Source of the DNA: Oscarella lobularis
Taxonomy: Eukaryota; Porifera; Homoscleromorpha; Homosclerophorida; Oscarellidae
Length of the DNA: 64,000 nt
Assembly (NCBI RefSeq): GCF_947507565.1
Contig: NC_089176.1
Span: forward strand, 310,001 to 374,000
Reading direction: 5' to 3'
Shown in pieces: positions 1-9,810 of this stretch. The notes beneath the pieces were generated by a model. The model did not search any database and was not told the origin of the DNA. It worked only from the letters and a program-made list of their open reading frames with translations. The number at the start of each line of letters is the position of its first letter. Within the stretch, counting starts at the first letter, position 1. The position numbers and the translations under genes were made by a program.

Positions 1-528
1 GAGAAGAAACTGAAGGGAAAAGTGAAGGAACTGAAAGAGAAAGTGACGGAAATAGAAGAGGCATTAGAAAAGGCAAAAGAAAAGGCCAATTTTCACTACC
101 TTTGGAAGATCACTAATTGGTCTCACCACATGGAAGTGGCGAAGGAACGTCAGGATTACAGAGTCAAAAGTGATGAAGTTTACGTATCTGTGCCAGGGCA
201 CAGAGTTAAGATGATGCTGTATCCTAATTGTGACTCTGCTAACAACGTGGGAATATTTCTGTTCGTAGTGAAGGGAGAATACGATGATTTCATTCAGTGG
301 CCATTCAGGCTGGATTATGCGTTCTCTGTGATCGATCAGCAACAGAACAGACAAGACAAGACAAAGAAAATTATAGTTGATGAGATCTCAGACGATATTT
401 CCGAATGCTTCCATTCCCCAGGCGGAACTGGCTACGGTAGTTCAGAAATCATTAGTCATGACGAGCTTCAGACGCGTTCGTTTGTGAAAAATGACTGTCT
501 CTTTGTGGAACTTACCGTTTTTGTGTAG
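1..528 (+). CDS. TRAF-like protein, 3' end only (T1)
   Basis: The window opens inside this gene, so only the last 175 codons or so are visible. They encode the end of a Lys/Glu-rich coiled coil and a complete MATH (TRAF-C) domain that starts near the residues NFHYLWKITNWSHHM and ends in FVELTVFV followed by TAG. MATH domains bind receptor tails or adaptors and trimerise TRAF proteins in the cytoplasm. The sequence and its 3' flank are almost identical to the end of the TRAF gene ending at 4801, which places both in one duplicated block. The RING and zinc fingers, if present, lie outside the window, so it is unknown whether this copy has them. Confidence 0.85.
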   Translation, partial: EKKLKGKVKELKEKVTEIEEALEKAKEKANFHYLWKITNWSHHMEVAKERQDYRVKSDEVYVSVPGHRVKMMLYPNCDSANNVGIFLFVVKGEYDDFIQWPFRLDYAFSVIDQQQNRQDKTKKIIVDEISDDISECFHSPGGTGYGSSEIISHDELQTRSFVKNDCLFVELTVFV

Positions 529-701
529 CATTTTGTTCATTGCTTGCACGTTTATGATTTCACAATCTTAAACGGGGCCTATAAGGAACGCCCAAACACT
601 TTGCGCAAGACCAAGTGAGGTGCAAGCAAACACCCGCCCTGGCGCACTGCGCAGACGCTCGAGGCCATAGCTGACGTTGCTTTCTTCACGGTTGGCCAGG
701 C

Positions 702-1940
702 ATGGAGACTCTCCGCAAACGTAAGCGCTTGCAAAGTGTGGACTCCGCTGGAGGGTTCGATGCGGTGTTCGTCGCTCTACCGGATGAATTGACGTGTCCG
801 ATTTGCGGTGTCGCGCTAAGAGATCCTCAGCAGACGGTCTGCGGTCACCATTTCTGTGGCGCTTGTCTCGAGCCCCTCAAAAAAGATAAAGATTCCTTTT
901 CGTGTCCTCTTTGCCGAGCTGAGTTGACGTCTGTCCGCGTTTTTCCCGACAACGCGATCAAGCGTCATGTGATGAGTCTCAAAGTCAAGTGCGACGAGCA
1001 CGAGTCGGGATGCGAATGGCAAGGGGAGTTACGACAGCTCGACGATCACCCTGATCACTGTCAATTTGTGCTCTTGTCGTGCTCTCTTGGCTGTGGAAAA
1101 AATGCCATGCGACGAGATATGGATAACCACGTCAAGATGTGCCCACGACGAGAAGTTCCATGCCAACATTGTAATGGAAAGTTTGAGCACCAACACATGG
1201 AGGAACATTATGACAATGATTGTCCTCAGTTCCCAATGATGTGTCCCCAAGATTGCGGAGAAAAATTGGTTCGCTGCCAGAAAGATGATCACGTGGCTGT
1301 AGAGGGAACATGCCCCAACACGAATATGAAATGTGCTTTCGAAGATGCTGGTTGCTCTTTTGTTGGGAAACGAAAAGACATGGGTCAGCATACTAAAGAA
1401 AATCTTGAGACTCATCTCACCATGTCTCACTTGAAAGAGAAGAAACTGAACGAAAAAGTGAAGGAACTAAACGAGAAAGTGAAGGAAATGGAAAAGGCAT
1501 TAGAAAAGGCAAATTTTCACTACCATTGGAAGATCACTAATTGGTCGCACCACATGGAAAGGGCAAAGGATGATGAGGGCTACGAAATTGATAGTGAAAA
1601 AGTTTACTTATCTGTGCCAGGACACAGAGTTATGATGATGCTGTGTCCTAATGCCAGTAGATCTTCTAACAATGTGGGAATATTTCTGTATGTAGTGGAG
1701 GGGGAATACGATGATTTCATTGAGTGGCCATTCAAGCTGGATTATGCATTCTCAGTGATTGATCAGCAAAAGAACAGACAAGACAAAACAAAAAAATTTA
1801 AAGTTCGTGGAATTGAAGGCTTCCATTCCCCAGACGGAGATGGCTACGGTGATGCAGAAATCATTAGTCATGAGGAGCTTCAGACGCGTTCGTTCGTGAA
1901 AAATGACAGTCTCTTTGTGAAACTTACCGTTTACGTGTAG
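702..1940 (+). CDS. TRAF-like RING/zinc-finger/MATH protein (T2)
   Basis: This is an intronless gene of 412 aa with the TRAF layout. It has a C3HC4 RING at residues 30-70 (CPICG, CGHHFCGAC, CPLC), TRAF-type Cys/His zinc fingers at about 85-240, a short Lys/Glu coiled coil at about 240-270, and a MATH domain to the end. TRAF proteins link TNF/Toll-type receptors to ubiquitin signalling, and the RING predicts E3 ligase activity. The ATG at 702 follows the conserved TTGGCCAGGC also found before the other full copies at 4989 and 6526. A polyadenylation signal lies at 1968. Which vertebrate TRAF is the orthologue cannot be decided; the family looks lineage-expanded. Confidence 0.93.
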   Translation: METLRKRKRLQSVDSAGGFDAVFVALPDELTCPICGVALRDPQQTVCGHHFCGACLEPLKKDKDSFSCPLCRAELTSVRVFPDNAIKRHVMSLKVKCDEHESGCEWQGELRQLDDHPDHCQFVLLSCSLGCGKNAMRRDMDNHVKMCPRREVPCQHCNGKFEHQHMEEHYDNDCPQFPMMCPQDCGEKLVRCQKDDHVAVEGTCPNTNMKCAFEDAGCSFVGKRKDMGQHTKENLETHLTMSHLKEKKLNEKVKELNEKVKEMEKALEKANFHYHWKITNWSHHMERAKDDEGYEIDSEKVYLSVPGHRVMMMLCPNASRSSNNVGIFLYVVEGEYDDFIEWPFKLDYAFSVIDQQKNRQDKTKKFKVRGIEGFHSPDGDGYGDAEIISHEELQTRSFVKNDSLFVKLTVYV

Positions 1941-1967
1941 AATTTTGTTCATTATCATGTCTCGCAG

Positions 1968-1973
1968 AATAAA
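1968..1973 (+). terminator. Poly(A) signal AATAAA of TRAF T2
   Basis: A canonical AATAAA sits 28 bases after the stop codon. The identical context follows TRAF T5 at 7792-7797. Confidence 0.6.
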
Positions 1974-2056
1974 AACGTTTTGTGCCGTCATTTTTCACCC
2001 AACGTGCGCTAGAAGTCAAGGAACACGGAAACGTTGCGCAGCACGAACAGAAAAAG

Positions 2057-3774
2057 ATGATATCTCATCCCCCTTACGACCAGCAGAGCGACGCAACGAA
2101 ACGATTGAAGCATCGTGGCGCTTTTCGAGGCCTTCTAGCGGTACCTAAGGCAACGCAGACGCGTGTGGTATCCCTCATTTTCTCGTCCTACTGTAGGCAT
2201 TCGGACTGATCGTCTTCGCTTGGTCGATCGCGTCTCTCGTTCGCGGCGAAGGCTCGAGGGGTTTTAGGTGCGTCTTTCAGTTCGATCGATACGACTACCA
2301 CAACACGCCGTGTAATTTCGCCGTCGCGTCCGGCATTCTCGCCGTTTTCATCGCATTTCTCACGCTCTCCCTCGATCTCATTGCCGAAAAAAGTCCGTCG
2401 ATGGACGGCACGACGAAACGACGTCTTCACATGATCAATTTCGTGAGTCTCGCTCTTCTCGCTCTTCTCGCCGTCGGAACGACGATCACAAATACCGTCA
2501 TCTACGCGAACTCTCAAGAGCGCCGTTACAGATACGGGTACGACGACGATCGGGAAGCTGACGGTCCTGGAATATTGACGTTTCTGTACGGCATGTCTGT
2601 TCTTTCAGTAAGTTCCGGGTCCGCTCATTAGCCTAAGGCGGATGCTAGCTGAAGTTATAAATACAGCTCACATTAGTTGATTAGGATAAAATTACACTGT
2701 GTTCGTGTGACGAACCTATATAATTTCTTCTTCTTTTTTTGCTTAGGTTATTGTGCTCGTTTTTGAAAACGCTGCCATGCGTAGGAGCATCATTGTCGCC
2801 TTACCGCTTCAAGTTGCACCTTCCAATCAAAGGGTAGCCCCAACGTCGCAGCCGTCTCATCAGAACGCAACGGGAACGACCGCCGCAGTATCGGCCTTTC
2901 CCTGTTCTCGTCCGGCGCCGACGAATCGGCCTCTTCACCACGTTTCTGGCCACGTGGAAGATAAGGAAAGAAAAGCCGCTTTTTTTCGCGCTTTTTTCTC
3001 CATCGTATCTCTGGTATGAAAGTTAAATGATGTGGCAACAATGCTTCTCATTTCTCTCACGTCTCCCCAGGTTATATCTCTTAGCATTCTAATCGTGATC
3101 CGAACCAAAGTCGTCGTTTCTAACAAATGGTGCGGATTTGAACTCTACAAATATCGCGTCTATCACTACGATTGGCATTATGATGGCTATGATCACCGTA
3201 CAATGGTCACGTGCGACTTCCTCTCGTCTTTGAGCGGCCTCTTTATTCTGCCGGCTCTTTTGTGCGCTCTTTTTGACATTCTTCTCATCAAGAATAAGCT
3301 CACATTCAAACAGAAGAAAATCTTTCTCATATTTTATAGCTGCGTGGCGGTTTGCATCCTCTGCTTGTGGATCGTTGCGAGCGTCTTCTCAACAGGCAGA
3401 TATGCGAATAATTCAGACAAGGAAGACCTTTGGGACGAAGTGAAAGCGTCGATTATTGCGGTCATTGTCCTGTCCTACTTGTCAATGCTTATTTGGGTAA
3501 GAATGTTCAGTCAAACGATTCGTGCTCAGAACGTTTCCTTTAGCTCTTTCTCTCTATAAGCTCTATTCACAATGCTCGTGGAGCGTGCAAGGAAAGACTC
3601 TCTGCTGTGCCAGTGCACTTTGCAAATTTGAATGATGACAGTGCTATCGCCGCGCGGCCCTCAACTGCCAGTGAGCAGCGTACTGGCGTTGTGCAACCAC
3701 CGTTGCAGGAACGGCCGGAGGAAAGCAATGCTACCCATGCTACTGCTACTGTCACGCGACAGGAGCCAGCCTGA
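2057..3774 (+). CDS. Double synaptogyrin-like protein (8 membrane segments), copy A
   Basis: Five exons (2057-2140, 2197-2607, 2747-3013, 3071-3496, 3544-3774), all introns phase 0, give 472 aa. The protein has two synaptogyrin-type modules in tandem, each with four hydrophobic helices and a lumenal loop carrying two cysteines (RCVF...TPCNF in the first half, WCGFEL...VTCDF in the second). A linker of about 75 residues encoded by exon 3 joins them. Synaptogyrins are vesicle membrane proteins of the MARVEL fold. In each half one intron cuts the first helix and another cuts the fourth, exactly where the single-module neighbours are cut, which points to fusion of two tandem genes. The alternative, two separate genes, is disfavoured because the frame stays open across all junctions and no stop or obvious promoter lies in the linker. 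Confidence 0.82.
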
Positions 3775-3929
3775 GTGTTGTCATTACGTTGCCATGTCAG
3801 CACTGACTTGTTTTTAGTTTTAGTTACTTATTCATATTTCTGCTGCTGCTCCATTGGCGGTTCAGTTTCCGCTCTTTATTTGCGCGTGTACAGGAAGTTG
3901 TTTCCACTCCCGTATTATCTGCATTCTTC

Positions 3930-4801
3930 CACAAAAATGCTATGCGACGAAATATAGCTAAGCACGTCAAGAGAAATGCCAGTATTGCAATGAAAAGTTT
4001 GAGCACCAACACATGAAGAAGCACTTTGACAATAATTGTCCTCAACTCCAAATAATGTGTCCTCAAAATTGCGGCAAAAGATTGGTTCGCTGCCAGAGAG
4101 ATGATCACGTAGCTGCCAATGGAACATGCCCCAACACGAATATGAAATGTGCGTTCGAAGATGCTGGTTGCTCTTTTATTGGGAAACGAAAAGACATGGG
4201 TCAGCACACTAAAGAAAATATTGAGACTCATCTCACCGTGTCTCACTTGAAAGAGAAGAAACTGAAGGGAAAAGTGAAGAAGGTGAACGGAGAAGTGAAG
4301 GAACTGAAAGAGAAAGTGAAGGAAATGGAAGAGGCATTAGAAAAGGCAAAAGAAAAGGCCAATTTTCACTACCTTTGGAAGATCACTAATTGGTCTCACC
4401 ACATGAACATGGCAAAGGGTGATGAGGACTACATCATTGTAAGTGAAAAAGTTTACGTATCTGTGCCAGGGCACAGAGTTAGGATGAATCTGTGTCCTAA
4501 TTGTGACTCTGCTAACTGCGTGGGAATATTTCTGTTCCTAGTGAAGGGAGAATACAATGATTTCATTCAGTGGCCATTCAGGCTGGATTATGCGTTCTCT
4601 GTGATCGATCAGCAACAGAACAGACAAGACAAGACAAAGAAAATTATAGTTGATGAGATCTCAGACGATATTTCCGAATGCTTCCATTCCCCAGGCGGAA
4701 CTGGCTACGGTAGTTCAGAAATCATTAGTCATGACGAGCTTCAGACGCGTTCGTTTGTGAAAAATGACTGTCTCTTTGTGGAACTTACCGTTTTTGTGTA
4801 G
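3930..4801 (+). CDS. 5'-truncated, RING-less TRAF-like gene (T3)
   Basis: Homology to the TRAF genes begins abruptly at about 3931, directly after sequence that elsewhere is the upstream flank of the synaptogyrin gene at 11326. The RING and first zinc fingers are missing. A 19-base deletion relative to T5, between short direct repeats near 3975, shifts the upstream frame. An in-frame ATG at 4013 opens 262 aa with the last TRAF zinc fingers, a longer coiled coil and a complete MATH domain. It may be a pseudogene, or it may be expressed from the acquired upstream sequence as a RING-less TRAF, in the manner of vertebrate TRAF1, which also lacks a RING. Expression is unknown. Confidence 0.6.
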
Positions 4802-4988
4802 CATTTTGTTCATTGCTTGCACGTTTATGATTTCACAATCTTAAACGGGGCCTATAAGGAACGCCCAAACACTTTGCGCAAGACCAAGTGAGGTGCAAAC
4901 GCGCGCCCTGGCGCACTGCGCAGACGCTCTGGTAAGCACGAGGCCTAGCTGACGTTGCTTAACTTGCTTTCTTCACGGTTGGCCAGGC

Positions 4989-6272
4989 ATGGAGACTCTC
5001 CGCAAACGTAAGCGCTTGCAAAGTGTGGACTCCGCTGGAGGGTTCGATGCGGTGTTCGTCGCTCTACCGGATGAATTGACGTGTCCGATTTGCGGTGTCG
5101 CGCTAAGAGATCCTCAGCAGACGGTCTGCGGTCACCGTTTCTGTGGCGCTTGTCTCGAGCCCCTCAAAAAAGATAAAGATTCCTTTTCGTGTCCTATTTG
5201 CCGAGCTGAGTTGACGTCTGTCCGCGTTTTTCCCGACAACGCGATCAAGCGTCATGTGATGAGTCTCAAAGTCAAGTGCGACGAGCACGAGTCGGGATGC
5301 GAATGGCAAGGGGAGTTACGACAGCTCGACGATCACCCTGATCACTGTCAATTTGTGCTCTTGTCGTGCTCTCTTGGCTGTGGAAAAAATGCCATGCGAC
5401 GAGATATGGATAACCACGTCAAGATGTGCCCACGACGAGAAGTTCCATGCCAACATTGCGATGGAAAGTTTGAGCACCAACACATGAAGGAACATTATGA
5501 CAATGATTGTCCTCAGTTTCCAATGATGTGTCCCCAAGATTGCGGAGAAAAATTGGTTCGCTGCCAGAAAGATGATCACGTGGCTGTCGATGGAACATGC
5601 CCCAATACGGATATGAAATGTGCTTTTGAAGATGCTGGTTGCCCTTTCATTGGGAAGCGAAAAGACATGGGTCAGCATACTAAAGAAAATATTGAGAATC
5701 ATCTGACCATGTCTCACTTGAAAGTGAAGGAACTGAACGTGGAAGTGGAAGAGCAAGGGATGGCGATGAATGACGTTACAATAGACCTATACAAGACAGT
5801 GAGGGAAATGCAAGAGGCATTAAAAAAGGCAAAAGAAAAGGCAAATTTTCATTACCTTTGGAAGGTCACTGGGTGGTCTCTCCACATGCAAAAAGCAAAG
5901 GAAACTCAAAAGTACAGAATCATAAGTGAAAAAGTTTACGTGTCTGTGCCAGGACACAGAGTTATGATGATGCTGTGTCCTAACGCCAGTAGATCTTCTA
6001 ACAATGTGGGAATATTTCTGTATGTAGTGGAGAGGGAATACGATGATTTCATTGAGTGGCCATTCAGGCTGGATTATGCATTCTCAGTGATTGATCAGCA
6101 AAAGAACAGACAAGACAAAACAAAAAATTTTAAATTTCGTGGAATTGAAGGTTTCGATTCCCCAGGCGGAACTGGCTACGGTTATCCAAAATTTATTAGT
6201 CATGAGGAGCTTCAGACGCGTTCGTTCGTGAAAAATGACTGTCTCTTTGTGAAACTTACCGTTTACGTGTAG
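4989..6272 (+). CDS. TRAF-like RING/zinc-finger/MATH protein (T4)
   Basis: Intronless, 427 aa. The RING (CPICG, CGHRFCGAC, CPIC) and zinc fingers are almost identical to T2, so the duplication or conversion is recent. The coiled coil differs: it carries an extra segment around VEVEEQGMAMNDVTIDLYK, which makes the stalk longer than in T2 or T5. The MATH domain runs from about residue 288 to the end. A cytoplasmic E3 ligase or adaptor role is expected from the family. The same upstream motif as T2 precedes the ATG. Confidence 0.93.
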   Translation: METLRKRKRLQSVDSAGGFDAVFVALPDELTCPICGVALRDPQQTVCGHRFCGACLEPLKKDKDSFSCPICRAELTSVRVFPDNAIKRHVMSLKVKCDEHESGCEWQGELRQLDDHPDHCQFVLLSCSLGCGKNAMRRDMDNHVKMCPRREVPCQHCDGKFEHQHMKEHYDNDCPQFPMMCPQDCGEKLVRCQKDDHVAVDGTCPNTDMKCAFEDAGCPFIGKRKDMGQHTKENIENHLTMSHLKVKELNVEVEEQGMAMNDVTIDLYKTVREMQEALKKAKEKANFHYLWKVTGWSLHMQKAKETQKYRIISEKVYVSVPGHRVMMMLCPNASRSSNNVGIFLYVVEREYDDFIEWPFRLDYAFSVIDQQKNRQDKTKNFKFRGIEGFDSPGGTGYGYPKFISHEELQTRSFVKNDCLFVKLTVYV

Positions 6273-6525
6273 AATTTTGTTCATTATCATGTTTGCTGCA
6301 TGTTTTTGCATATAATGATGATTTCACAATCTATGATTTCATGGCTCCCAAAAACGTGGCCTACAAATAACGCCCAGGAAGATAATATTTTTAGCACCAA
6401 GGTGACGCCAAGAAACGTGCTCAGACAACGCGCACTGCAAACAAGCAAAGGCGGCGCACTGCGCAGACGCGCTCTGGTAAGCACGAGGCCTAGCTGACGT
6501 TGCTTTTCTTCACGGTTGGCCAGAC

Positions 6526-7764
6526 ATGGAGACTCCCCGCAAACGTAAGCGCTTGCAAAGTGTGGACTCCGCTGGAGGGTTCGATGCGGTGTTCGTCGCT
6601 CTACCGGACGAATTGATGTGTCCGATCTGCGGTGTTGCGCTACGAGATCCTCAGCAGACAGTCTGCGGCCATCGTTTCTGTAGCGCTTGTCTTGAGCCCC
6701 TCCGAAAAGAAAAAGATTCGTTCACGTGCCCTATTTGCCGAGCTGAACTGCAGTCTGCTCAAGTTTTCCCAGACAACGCGATCAAGCGTCATGTGATGAG
6801 TCTCAAAGTCAAGTGTAACGAGCACAAGTCGGGATGTGAATGGCAAGGGGAGTTGCGACAGCTCGGTGATCATACTGATCACTGCCAATTTGTGCTCTTG
6901 TCTTGCTCCCTCGGCTGTGGAAAAAATGCTATGCGACGAAATATGGCTAAGCACGTCAAGAAGTGTCCACGAAGAAAAGAGAAATGCCAGTATTGCAATG
7001 GAAAGTTTGAGCACCAACACATGAAGAAGCACTTTGACAATGATTGTCCTCAACTCCAAATAATGTGTCCTCAAAATTGCGGCAAAAGATTGGTTCGCTG
7101 TCAGAGAGATGATCACGTAGCTGTAGATGGAACATGCCCCAACACGAATATGAAATGTGCTTTTGAAGATACTGGTTGCTCTTTTGTTGGGAAGCGAAAA
7201 GACATGGGTCAGCATACTAAAGAAAATCTTGAGACTCATCTCACCATGTCTCACATGACAGTGAAGAAGCTGAACGAGAAAGTGAAAGAAATGGAAGAGG
7301 CATTAGAAAAGGCAAAAGAAAAGGCACATTTTCACTACCTTTGGAAGATCACTGAATGGTCCCGCCACATGGAAAGGGCAAAGGAAGATGAGAATTATGG
7401 AATTCATAGCGATGAAGTTTACGTATCTGTGCCAGGGCACAGAGTTAGGATGAAGCTGTATCCTAACAAAGAATCTGATAACTACGTAGGAATATTTCTG
7501 TACTTAGAAAAGGGAGAATACGATGATTTCATTCAGTGGCCGTTCAGGCTAGATTATGCATTTTCTGTGATCGATCAGCAGCAGAACAGACAAGACAAAA
7601 AAGGGAAAATTGTAGTTGATAAGAGCCCAACAATTGAGGACTACTTCCATTCCCCAGGCCTCCATGGCTATGGTTTTTCAACATTCCTTAGCCATGACGA
7701 GCTTCAGACGCGTTCGTTCGTGAAAAATGACAGTCTCTTTGTGAAACTTACCGTTTACGTGTAG
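6526..7764 (+). CDS. TRAF-like RING/zinc-finger/MATH protein (T5)
   Basis: Intronless, 412 aa, same layout as T2: C3HC4 RING, TRAF zinc fingers, coiled coil, MATH. It is more diverged from T2 and T4 in the RING (CGHRFCSAC, QSAQVFPDNAIK) and in the ligand-binding part of the MATH domain. Its zinc-finger region most resembles the truncated T3. The 3' flank, including the poly(A) signal at 7792, matches that of T2, so T2 plus gene A and T5 plus gene A' are the two arms of a segmental duplication. Confidence 0.93.
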   Translation: METPRKRKRLQSVDSAGGFDAVFVALPDELMCPICGVALRDPQQTVCGHRFCSACLEPLRKEKDSFTCPICRAELQSAQVFPDNAIKRHVMSLKVKCNEHKSGCEWQGELRQLGDHTDHCQFVLLSCSLGCGKNAMRRNMAKHVKKCPRRKEKCQYCNGKFEHQHMKKHFDNDCPQLQIMCPQNCGKRLVRCQRDDHVAVDGTCPNTNMKCAFEDTGCSFVGKRKDMGQHTKENLETHLTMSHMTVKKLNEKVKEMEEALEKAKEKAHFHYLWKITEWSRHMERAKEDENYGIHSDEVYVSVPGHRVRMKLYPNKESDNYVGIFLYLEKGEYDDFIQWPFRLDYAFSVIDQQQNRQDKKGKIVVDKSPTIEDYFHSPGLHGYGFSTFLSHDELQTRSFVKNDSLFVKLTVYV

Positions 7765-7791
7765 AATTTTGTTCATTATCATGTCTCGCAG

Positions 7792-7797
7792 AATAAA
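7792..7797 (+). terminator. Poly(A) signal AATAAA of TRAF T5
   Basis: AATAAA 28 bases after the T5 stop, in the same context as at 1968. Confidence 0.6.
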
Positions 7798-7880
7798 AAC
7801 GTTTTGTGCCGTCATTTTTCACCCAACGTGCGCTAGAAGTCAAGGAACACGGAAACGTTGCGCAGCACGAACAGAAAAAG

Positions 7881-9632
7881 ATGATATCTCATCCCCCTTA
7901 CGACCAGCAGAGCGACGCAACGAAACGATTGAAGCATCGTGGCGCTTTTCGAGGCCTTCTAGCGGTACCTAAGGCAACGCAGACGCGTGTGGTATCCCTC
8001 ATTTTCTCGTCCTAGGCATTCGGGCTGATCGTCTTCGTTTGGTCGATCACGTCTCTCGCTCTCGGCGGCGACTCGGAGGGTCTTTCGTGCGTCTTTCAGT
8101 GCGATCAAGACGACTACAACAACATGCCGTGCAATTTCGCCGTCGCGTCGGGCATTCTCGCCGTTTTCATCGCATTTCTCACGCTCTCCCTCGATCTCAT
8201 TGCCGAAAAAAGTCCGTCGATGGACGGCGTAACGAAACGGCGTCTTCACATGATCAATTTCGTGAGTCTCGCTCTTCTCGCTCTTCTCGCCGTCGGAACG
8301 ACGATCACAAGTACCGTCTTCTACGCGAACTCTCAACAGTCTCAAGAGCGCTATTACGGCTACAGATACAGACGATGCGACGATGATCGACCAGCCGACG
8401 GTCCTGGAATATTGACGTTTCTGTACGGCATGTCTGTTCTTTCAGTAAGTTCTAGGTCCGCTCATTAGCGTAAGGCGGATGCTAGCTGAAGTTATAAATA
8501 CAAGCATGAGGATGCCATGACGTCATCTCACATTGTAGTTGATTAGGATAAAAGTACACTGTGTTCGTGTGACGAACCTATATAATTTCTTCTTCTTTTT
8601 TTTGCTTAGGTTATTGTGCTCGTTTTTGAAAACGCTGCTATGCGTAGGAGCATCATTGTCGCCTTACCGCTTCAAGTTGCACCTCCCAATCAAAGGGTAG
8701 CCCCAACGTCGCAGCCGTCTCATCAGAGCGCAACGGGAACGACCGCCGCAGTATCGGCCTTTCCCTGTTCTCGTCCGGCGCCGACGAATCGGCCTCTTCA
8801 CCACGTTTCTGGCCACGTGGAAGATAAGGAAAGAAAAGCCGCTTTTTTTCGCGCTTTTTTCTCCATCATATCTCTGGTATGAAAGTCGGATGATGTAGTG
8901 ACAATGCTCATTTCTCTCACGTCTCCAGGTTGTGTCTCTTAGCATTCTCATTGTGATCCAAACCAAAGTCGTCGTTGGCGACTACAACCTAAAATTGTGC
9001 GGGTTTGAACTGTACTTGGTCGACTATTATGCTGGTTTCTCTATATATAATCACCGTACAATGGTCACGTGCGACTTCCTCTCGTCTTTGAGCGGCCTCT
9101 TTATTCTGCCGGCTCTTTTGTGCGCTCTTTTTGACATTCTTCTCATCAACAATAAGCTCACATTCAAACAGAAGAAAATCTTTCTCATATTTTATAGCTG
9201 CGTGGCGGTTTGCATCCTCTGCTTGTGGATCGTTGCGAGCGTCTTCTCAACAGGCAGATATGCGAATAATTCAGACAAGGAAGACCTTTGGCACGAAGTG
9301 AAAGCGTCAATTATTGCGGTCATTGTCCTGTCCTACTTGTCAATGCTTATTTGGGTAAGAATGTTCAGTCAAACGATTTGTGCTCAGAACGTTTCCTTTA
9401 GCTCTTTCTCTCTATAAGCTCTATTCACAATGCTCGTGGAGCGTGCAAGGAGAGACTCTCTGCTGTGCCAGTGCACTTTTCAAATTTGAATCATGACAGT
9501 GCTATCGCCACGCGGCCCTCAAATGCCAGTGAGCAGCGTACTGGCGTTGTGCAACCACCGTTGCAGGAACAGCCGGAGGAAGGCAATGCTACCCATGCTA
9601 CTGCTACTGTCACGCGACAGGAGCCAGCCTGA
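7881..9632 (+). CDS. Double synaptogyrin-like protein (8 membrane segments), copy A'
   Basis: Paralogue of the gene at 2057-3774 with the same five exons (7881-7964, 8016-8444, 8610-8876, 8929-9354, 9402-9632), all phase 0, giving 478 aa. Exons 1, 3 and 5 are nearly identical to copy A. The differences gather in the lumenal loops, for example the first loop CVFQCDQ...MPCNF and the second loop CGFELYLVDYY, while the membrane helices are conserved. That is the pattern expected if loops change under selection or conversion homogenises the helices. Both lumenal cysteine pairs are kept. The C-terminal tail is rich in Ala, Thr, Gln and Pro and probably cytoplasmic. Confidence 0.82.
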
Positions 9633-9810
9633 GTGTTGTCATTACGTTGCCATGTCAGCACTGACTTGTTTTTAGTTTTAGTTACTTATTCATATTTCTG
9701 CTGCTGCTCCATTGGCGGTTCAGTTTCCGCTCTGTACTGCGCGTGTACAGGAAGTTGTTTTCACTCCCGTATATCCATTGTGCATTCTTTCCTCCTTGAT
9801 TCGATAGAAG

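Larger units (their letters stand above)
1941..3930. repeat. Segmental duplication arm 1 (partner 7765-9780)
   Basis: The TRAF 3' flank, the whole double synaptogyrin gene and about 150 bases downstream are repeated with high identity at 7765-9780. Arm 1 ends at a breakpoint into the truncated TRAF T3. Arm 2 continues into the intact single synaptogyrin gene at 9811. Confidence 0.85.
7765..9780. repeat. Segmental duplication arm 2 (partner 1941-3930)
   Basis: Second arm of the duplication described at 1941-3930. The shared 3' flank (GTTGTTTTCACTCCCGTAT and surroundings) occurs a third time at 11135-11300, upstream of the gene at 11326. Confidence 0.85.

Noticed and set aside
1945-2209. Open frames directly after the TRAF T2 stop (and again at 7769-8015)
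   Set aside because: They overlap the TRAF poly(A) signal and the first exon and intron of the double synaptogyrin gene. Their apparent conservation is explained by the segmental duplication.
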